Shown: in pieces, positions 34,235 through 40,031 of the stretch
How the letters are laid out: each line of letters opens with the position of its first letter
How positions within the stretch are numbered: the first letter of the stretch is position 1
Source of the DNA: CAMDPA01 sp965223035
GTDB taxonomy: Bacteria; Pseudomonadota; Alphaproteobacteria; Rhizobiales; Hyphomicrobiaceae
Assembly (NCBI GenBank): GCA_965223035.1
Contig: OZ244980.1
Coordinates: 3,410,001-3,474,000 of the forward strand
Direction of reading: 5' to 3'
DNA length: 64,000 bases
The notes under the pieces: model-generated
Databases searched by the model: none
What the model was told of the DNA's origin: nothing
The model's input: only the letters and a program-made list of their open reading frames with translations
Translations under genes and position numbers: made by a program

Positions 34235-35071
34235 GGGCCTGTTGTGATTCAGCGCGAGTGTATCACAGTTGCTGCCGCATAGATCATTGCACGGTAGCTG
34301 CTGTCAGTCTTCTCGCTGCGTGTGGCGATACGCTTGAACTCCTTGAGTTTGCAGAAGAAGTTCTCGATGAGGTGGCGCCATTTGTAGATCTCCTCGTCGA
34401 TTTGGAGACGCCGTTTTCGTTTTGGTCTTTGCGAGATGACGATGCCGGCACCCCGCGCGTTCAGTTCATCAATGATCCAGTTGCAATCGTAGGCCTTGTC
34501 AGCGATCAGCGCTGCGAACTCGACCTTCTCGATCAGCGGTGCGACGCCGACCGTATCGTAGCGATTTCCGGGCAGCAGAACGAAGCGCACGAGACTGCCG
34601 AGGGCGTCGGTCAGTGCGACAATCTTCGTTGTCCACCCGCCCTTCGACTTGCCGATGGCCTGACTTTGAGTCCCCCTTTTGCGCCGTGTCCGTGGCGATG
34701 GACATGGACGATGGTGGCATCGATCATCGCGTACTCCATGTCCGGATCATCGGATAGAGCGTTGAAAATTTTCGCAAAAACATCACGCGCAGCCCAATAA
34801 CGAAAGCGCTGAAACACCGTATTCCAATTGCCGAATTCCGATGGCAGGTCGCGCCATGGACTGCCCGTGCGAACGATCCACAGAACGGCTTCGATGAACA
34901 CCCGACCATCACCACCGGTGCGACCGGCATCGGTCTTCTTGCCCAGACAAAGCGGCTCAATCTTTTCCCACTGACGATCTGTCAAACAGTAACGAATCAT
35001 TTGCAGCCCCCTGTTTTGGGAGCTTGAATCACAAACCAGGTCCAAAGTGAATCCTGATTCCCAACAGGCCC
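34235..35071. mobile_element. IS5-family (IS427-group-like) insertion sequence, 837 bp
   Basis: The element is bounded by inverted ends GGGCCTGTTG (left) and CAACAGGCCC (right). Imperfect pairing continues inward as TGATTCAG against CTGATTCC. TA flanks both sides, the target duplication expected for this group. The right-hand TA is part of the CTAG of a family 1 palindromic repeat. The size, termini, two-frame transposase and TA target all fit IS427-group elements. It seems complete. Confidence 0.9.
34249..35000 (-). CDS. IS5-family transposase, two frames joined by a -1 shift
   Basis: Frame 1 starts MIRYCLTDRQWEKIEPLCLG at 35000 and contains the first catalytic aspartate in EYAMIDATIV. It passes through a run of four A and five G (34672-34680 on the plus strand as C5T4). 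A -1 shift there gives K-R-G-T-Q-S-Q-A-I-G-K-S-K-G-G, the usual continuation, then LIADKAYD (second Asp) and HLIENFFCKLKEFKRIATR (Glu). Without the shift, frame 1 ends at 34611. The DDE triad is intact, so transposition is plausible if the programmed shift occurs. The coordinates cover both frames. Confidence 0.88.
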
Positions 35072-35072
35072 T

Positions 35073-35209
35073 AGAGCAACCTGCCTTCAATCGGAATCGG
35101 AACGATCCCGATGAAACGCAGAACGTTGCTCTCCACGTTTAGGGCGATCATCTTTGTGCCCGAGGTTGGGACCGCTTAAGCGCTTCCCGCTTAAGCCACG
35201 TTGATCTGG
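35073..35209. repeat. CTAG palindromic repeat, family 1, interrupted at its left end by the IS
   Basis: AGAGCAACCTGCCTTCAATC begins immediately after the shared TA. Hairpin P (ending CCCGATGAAACGCAGAACG), GTTGCTCTCCACG and linker GGGCGATCATCTTTGTGCC follow, and then a badly eroded hairpin Q (GACCGCTTAAGCGCTTCCCG). The final GTTGATCTGG stands where other copies read GATGATCTAG. Confidence 0.8.
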
Positions 35210-35372
35210 GGTGCTCGTCCTGGCTGCAGCTGAAGGCCAGCTGGTGTAGGGCGTCTACCCCGCCCGGCCGCTGCTATCAAACCTCCTGCGGCCGGAAGCT
35301 CGGGATCCAACGCTTGCCCGCCGGGGTCGGCTCGGCAAGCAAGGCCGCTGCAGCAACTCTGGCAAACGTCAC

Positions 35373-35789
35373 CTAATCAGACGTTGGTGCGGCTGCGGAG
35401 CCGAGCCTGTCACCACAACCACGGGCAGTCGCCGACGTGCCAAACAGCGATGCCACGATCACCAGCACAAACATTTGCGCTGCGATGATGGCCGGCCAAA
35501 CGTGCGTGAACTGCGGGTCGAAATATTTCTGCGGCCCGAATGACACAAGCGCGCAAAGGCAGGCGAGCACCGACCAGATCCTGCCGAACACCGAGCCCAA
35601 CGGTCCGACGCTGATCGCGGCAGCGGTGACCGCTAACGACGCGCCCAGGAACGGTGCCAAGGCAAATATCGCGACCGCCACGGGCGGATGCGGTTGTGAA
35701 CGCGCAAGCAGGGCCGCCAGCATGACGGTCTGCAATACAGCTAATCCGATCAACGCTGCTCGCTGCGCGGCTTCGTCGGGTAAGCGCAT
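35373..35789 (-). CDS. Hypothetical four-helix membrane protein
   Basis: A 138-residue protein with four probable membrane helices: about 10-29 (AALIGLAVLQTVMLAALLA), 36-60 (PVAVAIFALAPFLGASLAVTAAAI), 64-86 (LGSVFGRIWSVLACLCALVSFG) and 97-117 (VWPAIIAAQMFVLVIVASLFG). No family is recognised. It is divergent from the TetR gene with about 90 bases between start codons, and the probable operators lie in that gap. It is therefore a candidate target of that regulator. Confidence 0.6.
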   Translation of the reverse strand: MRLPDEAAQRAALIGLAVLQTVMLAALLARSQPHPPVAVAIFALAPFLGASLAVTAAAISVGPLGSVFGRIWSVLACLCALVSFGPQKYFDPQFTHVWPAIIAAQMFVLVIVASLFGTSATARGCGDRLGSAAAPTSD

Positions 35790-35801
35790 GGCGATGCCTT
35801 T

Positions 35802-35847
35802 CCGTAATTATGTGTACGCTTGCTGCCTTCCGTAACATTGTGTACGG
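35802..35847. promoter_or_regulatory. Paired 18-bp operator-like repeats between membrane-protein and TetR genes
   Basis: CCGTAATTATGTGTACGC (35802-35819) and CCGTAACATTGTGTACGG (35830-35847) are direct repeats 28 bp apart. The second is close to a palindrome (CCGTA-ACA / TGTACGG). The position between divergent genes, one for a TetR regulator, suggests binding by that regulator and control of both genes. Confidence 0.55.
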
Positions 35848-35875
35848 TTTTTTGTCAAGTGGAGAAGGAAACGCT

Positions 35876-36493
35876 ATGCGGGGCGAGGCGCGGCGACGGC
35901 GGGAACAGCAAATCGAGGCGGCTGCCTACGATCTGCTTGCTGAGCGCGGCTATGCAGGCCTGTCTATGCTGGCCATTGCGCGGGCTGCGAAGGCGTCGAA
36001 CGAAACGCTTTATCGCTGGTACGGCGAAAAGCGGGGACTGTTCAAAGTGCTGGTGCGGCGGAACGCAGATCAGGTCCGACAGTTGCTCGAAAAGGATCTG
36101 GCCAAGCAGCGCGCGCCATTCCAAACCCTGCGATCGTTCGGTCCGCTGCTGCTTGAGCTGCTGCTTGGCCCCAAAGCCATTGCGCTCAATCGAGCGGCCG
36201 CAGCCGATCCCAGCGGAGAGCTTGGCTCAGCGGTCGCGGAGGAGGGCCGCAAAGCCGTGATGGCGCTGCTGAGCGCCGTAATTGCGCGCGCGCAAGCCGA
36301 CGGCGCCTTCACGGGCGGATCATCGGACGAAGTCGCCGACGTCTATATTCGACTGCTGGTCGGCGACCTGCAAATCCGCCGTGCCATCGGATCGATCGAT
36401 GTGCCAAGCAAGCCGACACTGAACATGCGCGCCGACCAAGCCTTGGCCATGCTCGAACGCATTTACGGCGGGACTAGAGCAACCTGCCTTTAA
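35876..36493 (+). CDS. TetR/AcrR family transcriptional regulator
   Basis: A 205-residue repressor-type regulator starting MRGEARRRREQQIEAAAYDLLAERG. The N-terminal helix-turn-helix runs to about residue 60: YAGLSMLAIARAAKASNETLYRWYGEKRGLFKVLV, read in parts, is the classic TetR pattern. The rest is a helical ligand-binding domain with no recognisable ligand. GGAGAAGGAA precedes the start. It is divergent from a small membrane protein, and the two 18-bp repeats between them are the likely operators. The last six residues (TRATCL) and the TAA stop are encoded by a palindromic repeat, so the native C-terminus has been replaced or extended. Confidence 0.88.
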   Translation: MRGEARRRREQQIEAAAYDLLAERGYAGLSMLAIARAAKASNETLYRWYGEKRGLFKVLVRRNADQVRQLLEKDLAKQRAPFQTLRSFGPLLLELLLGPKAIALNRAAAADPSGELGSAVAEEGRKAVMALLSAVIARAQADGAFTGGSSDEVADVYIRLLVGDLQIRRAIGSIDVPSKPTLNMRADQALAMLERIYGGTRATCL

Positions 36494-36558
36494 TCCGAAT
36501 CGAAACGATCCCGATTAAAGGCAGAAAGTTGCTCACCACTTTAAGAGCGATGATCTAG
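36474..36558. repeat. CTAG palindromic repeat, family 1 (hairpin P plus linker)
   Basis: CTAGAGCAACCTGCC, arms CTTTAATCCG and CCCGATTAAAGG, then GCAGAAAGTTGCTCACCAC, TTTAAGAGCG and ATGATCTAG. It carries hairpin P only, with both CTAG ends present. The reading frame of the TetR gene enters at the left CTAG and stops at the TAA of the left arm. Confidence 0.92.
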
Positions 36559-36697
36559 CGAGCGGCCAGGCATGCGCGCATGAGCGGTTGCGGCGACGTC
36601 GCTACTTATCACTTCACCAACCAAACTGAGATGCCAAATCAAAAGTTTAGGGCGCCAATTGCCAGCATGGTCGGACCGCCGATGTCGCACGCTTGCC

Positions 36698-36759
36698 AGA
36701 TGATCGTGGATGGAGGGGGAACCGCGAAGCCGGTTGCTCCTCAAGCCACGATGATCTAG
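36698..36759. repeat. CTAG palindromic repeat, family 1, decayed hairpin Q
   Basis: It begins AGATGATCGTGGATGGAGG, then GGAACCGCGAAGCCGGTT and CCTCAAGCCACGATGATCTAG. The arms pair poorly but the loop sequence and the right terminus are those of hairpin Q. The CTAG holds the stop codon of the DUF3891 gene. Confidence 0.7.
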
Positions 36760-37577
36760 TCGGCGACCACTTGAACGGTCTCCCATTCCGTTCGGGTTGT
36801 CGCCAGCACTTGAGCCCAACCGCCGGCGCGCTCGTGCTGGCCCGGCGAAATTGCGCGGCTCGGAAACGCGAACTGGGCGCCCTCAGCGGCGAATGGGAAG
36901 GGCGCTAGGCTATAGACCCCCGGCGCGCGCGCGCGAATGGTGATGGTGACGTCACGGTCGCGGTCGATCGGCACGTGCGTGAACGCCTGCTCGGTGCGAT
37001 GCTCGCGACAGGACCGGTTGAAATAGATCGCGAGCAGATCGCAGAACTGCAGCAATTTGTAGTTCTGAAACAACCAGTCCTCGCCGATCCACGCCGCCGT
37101 CTTAGGCGATTGAGCAAGTTCGGCCTTGTGCCGCTGCTGACGCTCAAGCTCGGCGCTGAGCATCGCCTCGACGGCTGCCTGATCGTCGGGGGCAAGGCGA
37201 TTGAGGCGGCCCGCGCTGGAAAAGCCGTACCGTCCATTGTAGATGCCCCAGGTATGCATCGACGACAACAATCCGCAAAACGGGTGTTGGCGTTGGTTGA
37301 AGTCCGGCGATCCCTTGCTGGTGGGGATGATATGTTGGGCCGGCGTGTCAAACACCGTATACGGCAGCCCGGTTTGCGGATCTGTCGCGGGATCGCGATC
37401 GAACGCTGCCCAGCCGGCATCGTGATGCGTGATGATGTAGGCCACCAGCTCGAACGGTGTTGGCGCCGCGAACGCGGCATTGCCGAAAGCGCGCGCGAAC
37501 TGACCGGACAGCGCGGCATGGTCGCGCATCGCGATCGCGCGGTGCGGCTCACCTGGTGGTGCGGATTGGATGAACAT
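36756..37577 (-). CDS. DUF3891 family protein
   Basis: The protein has 273 residues from MFIQSAPPGEPHRAIAMRDHAALSG. The DUF3891 features are HAALSGQFARAFGN near the start, IITHHDAGWAAFDRDPATDPQTGLP (read in parts), then a long helical part with LLQFCDLLAIYFNRS and a beta-rich end. The His/Asp residues in H-A-A-L-S-G and HHDAGW resemble a metal-binding HD-like site, but the biochemical role is unknown. The frame continues upstream to 37697 without family character. It ends at the TAG of a repeat-derived CTAG. Confidence 0.78.
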   Translation of the reverse strand: MFIQSAPPGEPHRAIAMRDHAALSGQFARAFGNAAFAAPTPFELVAYIITHHDAGWAAFDRDPATDPQTGLPYTVFDTPAQHIIPTSKGSPDFNQRQHPFCGLLSSMHTWGIYNGRYGFSSAGRLNRLAPDDQAAVEAMLSAELERQQRHKAELAQSPKTAAWIGEDWLFQNYKLLQFCDLLAIYFNRSCREHRTEQAFTHVPIDRDRDVTITIRARAPGVYSLAPFPFAAEGAQFAFPSRAISPGQHERAGGWAQVLATTRTEWETVQVVAD

Positions 37578-37806
37578 GGCGGCAGCACTCGGTTGCAGGC
37601 TCGACACCTCCCAGGCAGCCAGTCGATCCGTGAGACAAAATCGTTGCCGCCTGGGACGGAACGCTGTGCCTGCCAGCTTCCCCAGCCGGCCTGCCACAAA
37701 CGGGTGCCAGCGGGTGCCCGGCGGGCAGCGAACTGGTTCCAGCTCACCTCAAAAGGCTATAAGGGGCCTGGCCGGCGCCGGCAACCGACATCAAGGTGCT
37801 GCCGGA

Positions 37807-38205
37807 CTATCGATCATGGGGTACGAAGGCCACCGCCTCGATCTCGACCAGCCAATCGGGATCGACCAACGACGCCACGGCAACCTGCGTGCTGGCCGGG
37901 TAGGGCGGCTTGAACACCTCGGTGCGCACCTGATTGATGACGTCGCGGTAACGGATATCGGCGGCGTAGATGGTAATCTTGACGACGTCGTCCAAGGCGG
38001 CCCCGGATTCGGCCAGCACTGCGCCGATGTTGGCGAACACCTGACGCGTTTGCCCGGCGACGTCACCCTTGGCGACGGTCTGCCCGTCCGCATCCCACGG
38101 GATCTGTCCGGCGACGAAGATCATCCGCCCGTTCGACACCTCCCAGCCCGGGCTGTAGCTACCCTTGGCCGTGACTGACGCAGGTTTCAAGACGCGCTTT
38201 GCCAT
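37807..38205 (-). CDS. RidA family protein (YjgF/YER057c/UK114)
   Basis: A 132-residue small trimeric protein. The opening KGSYSPGWEVSNGRMIFVAGQIPWD (read in parts), the helix QTRQVFANIGAVLAESGAALDDVVKITIY and the C-terminal TQVAVASLVDPDWLVEIEAVAF are characteristic. Classic RidA enzymes deaminate reactive 2-aminoacrylate-type enamines; they carry an Arg in the segment before the end (R..V). Here the equivalent position reads TQVAVASL, so whether this one is an active deaminase is uncertain. AAGGAG precedes the ATG by about 8 bases. Confidence 0.87.
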   Translation of the reverse strand: MAKRVLKPASVTAKGSYSPGWEVSNGRMIFVAGQIPWDADGQTVAKGDVAGQTRQVFANIGAVLAESGAALDDVVKITIYAADIRYRDVINQVRTEVFKPPYPASTQVAVASLVDPDWLVEIEAVAFVPHDR

Positions 38206-38486
38206 CGCTCAGCTCCTTTGCCCGGAGGCTTGGACAGGTTACGAGAGCAGCCGCTGCTGCCGGCCTTTCCCGACCAAACAATAGTTGACGGGCAGCCCCG
38301 CGGCCAGTGGCGGACAGCTCGGCTCGGCAGCAGCCCACCCGCCGATGCCGGAACCCTTCCGCTTGGAAATCGCGTGCGTCGGCCCCTGTTGAGGAGCCGT
38401 CATGCGCGCGCCGAGCGCTGAGCGCATCCCGCGCCGACCGTGGCAGTTCATGATCACCAGGTCACCGTAGACCCGGCTTCAGCCAC

Positions 38487-39029
38487 TCAGGACTGCTGAA
38501 ATTCCTTCGAATGCAGCCACTCGGCATGTTTTGGTGCCCGCTTCGTCTTCGACCACTCCTCCAGCATCTCCCACCGGACCTCGGCGGCGCGGGCGTTCAT
38601 CGCTTCGACCTCCGGATCGTTATAGGCGAGCTCAAGGCGGTGGCCGTTGGGATCGAAGAAGTAGATCGAATGGAACAGCGAATGGTTGGTTACGCCGAGC
38701 ACCTGCACGCCGTTCGCCTCAAGGTGCTCCTTGTATTTCACCAGCGTGTCGCGGTCCTTCACGCGGAAGGCAATGTGCTGCACCCATTCCGGCGTGTTCG
38801 GATCCCGACCCATCTCCGGTTGTGTCGGCAGCTCGAAGAACGCCAGCACATTGCCGTTTCCAGCATCAATAAAGACGTGCATATACGGATCGGGTTCGTG
38901 GGTCGAGGGAACATGGTTCTCCGCAAATGCCAGCGTGTAGTCCATGTTCAGCATTTTCTTGTACCACTCGACGGTTTCCTTGGCGTCTTTGCAGCGGTAC
39001 GCGACGTGGTGGATCTGTTCGATTTGCAT
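38487..39029 (-). CDS. VOC family protein (glyoxalase/extradiol dioxygenase fold)
   Basis: A 180-residue cytoplasmic protein of the vicinal-oxygen-chelate superfamily. Two beta-alpha-beta-beta-beta modules are visible: IEQIHHVAYRCKDAKETVEWYKKMLNMDYTL (read in parts) and WVQHIAFRVKDRDTLVKYKEHLEANGVQVLG. The metal-ligand-type residues are a His in IHHVAY, a His in VQHIAF and a Glu in GHRLELAYN. The C-terminal third is helical. Members include glyoxalase I, fosfomycin-resistance proteins and ring-cleavage dioxygenases; which this is cannot be told. AAAGG lies upstream of the ATG. Confidence 0.85.
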   Translation of the reverse strand: MQIEQIHHVAYRCKDAKETVEWYKKMLNMDYTLAFAENHVPSTHEPDPYMHVFIDAGNGNVLAFFELPTQPEMGRDPNTPEWVQHIAFRVKDRDTLVKYKEHLEANGVQVLGVTNHSLFHSIYFFDPNGHRLELAYNDPEVEAMNARAAEVRWEMLEEWSKTKRAPKHAEWLHSKEFQQS

Positions 39030-39218
39030 GGCAAACGCCTTTCGTCTGACTTGAGCTTTTCACTGTAGCTGGCATCCTGCGACGATGGCGAGTCAAACGC
39101 TGCAGGGCGAAGCCATTGATCGAAGTGCTGACATTGAATTCACCTGTCGCCCGACGCTGCGTTCAACCGCGACTGCCAGCCGCGCCGGTTGGCCCAAAGG
39201 CTATAACATTTCCGTGTT

Positions 39219-39335
39219 CGCTGGAACCATCCCGTTCCCCGCCCGCGGCCACCCGATGGCAGGCTTGTGTGGGGGCCGGCCGCAGGATCGGGTCGGCAAG
39301 CACCATCCGCCTGAGGCGGACATGAACCAGATCAT
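39219..39335. repeat. GC-rich dispersed repeat, family 2, well-preserved copy
   Basis: Blocks in order: GCTGGAACCATCCCGTTCCC, CGCCCGCGGCCACCCGATGG, GGCTTGTGTGGGGGCC, GGTCGGCAAGCACCATCCGC and the inverted pair CCGCCTGAGGCGGACATGAA, followed by CAGATCATCGCGC. The right end leads straight into a family 1 repeat. This is one of the clearest copies and serves as the reference. Confidence 0.6.
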
Positions 39336-39341
39336 CGCGCG

Positions 39342-39405
39342 CTTGAGCAACCTGCCTTTAATTGCAACCGGCTTTGCGGTTCCGATTTAAGGCGCGATGA
39401 TCTAG
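39342..39405. repeat. CTAG palindromic repeat, family 1, short 64-bp copy
   Basis: CTTGAGCAACCTGCC, arms TTTAATTGCAACCG and CGGTTCCGATTTAA, end CGCGATGATCTAG. The left CTAG reads CTTG. The small membrane-protein gene on the minus strand enters at the right-hand CTAG and ends inside the left arm. Confidence 0.9.
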
Positions 39406-39657
39406 CTCGGAAATGGCTGGCTCGGCGAGGAACAAACCGAACGTACCGACCGCAATGGCCGCAAATCCGGTCAGTGCGATGAGATAAGAACTCCGATCGG
39501 AAGCGGGAAGTGCGTCGCGCACCCGGGTCAGCGCGACCACAACCTGAGTGGGCAGACAGATCAGCAAAAACGCGGTCACGGCCCAATAAAACGGGCCAAG
39601 TGGCAACAGCAAACAGCCCGTCGCCTCCCCCCGGGACGTGGCGTCGGCGGCATGCAC
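39358..39657 (-). CDS. Possible small membrane protein with repeat-derived C-terminus
   Basis: A 99-residue frame (MHAADATSRGEATG) with two probable membrane helices at about 18-45 (LPLGPFYWAVTAFLLICLPTQVVVAL) and 59-79 (YLIALTGFAAIAVGTFGLFLA). No family is known to me. The last residues, DHRALNRNRKAGCN, are encoded by a palindromic repeat, whose left arm supplies the TAA stop. No clear ribosome-binding site is seen. It could be a real small protein, or the remains of one that lost its own end. Confidence 0.4.
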   Translation of the reverse strand: MHAADATSRGEATGCLLLPLGPFYWAVTAFLLICLPTQVVVALTRVRDALPASDRSSYLIALTGFAAIAVGTFGLFLAEPAISELDHRALNRNRKAGCN

Positions 39658-39731
39658 GCCGAAGCAGCGCTTTGGGGTTCCCAGGAACCCCTAATGCTAC
39701 GCATCTTGGTGAGCCAAGCTGTTGCTTCCGT

Positions 39732-39807
<76 letters not shown>

Positions 39808-40031
39808 GCCCCGGACGGCCGTTCGGCAGGCGGCGCTTGGCCGCGCTGCAGCGTGCGCCAGCGTAGGCCCTCGCTTCATACCGCCAAGCCGAACCGAGCG
39901 CAACCTCATCGCTGCCGAAGGCGGGTGATAGCGTTGCCAAGTGAGTTGCGGCCGATCCCGCTCACCCGCCTATGGCGGCAATCATCTAACAGGCGGTTTG
40001 GGCGCGGCTCATCCGCATCCCAGCGTCGGCG

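Noticed and set aside
37807..38205. Calling the RidA-like protein a confirmed enamine deaminase
   Set aside because: The arginine position typical of active RidA cannot be identified with confidence, so only the family is given.
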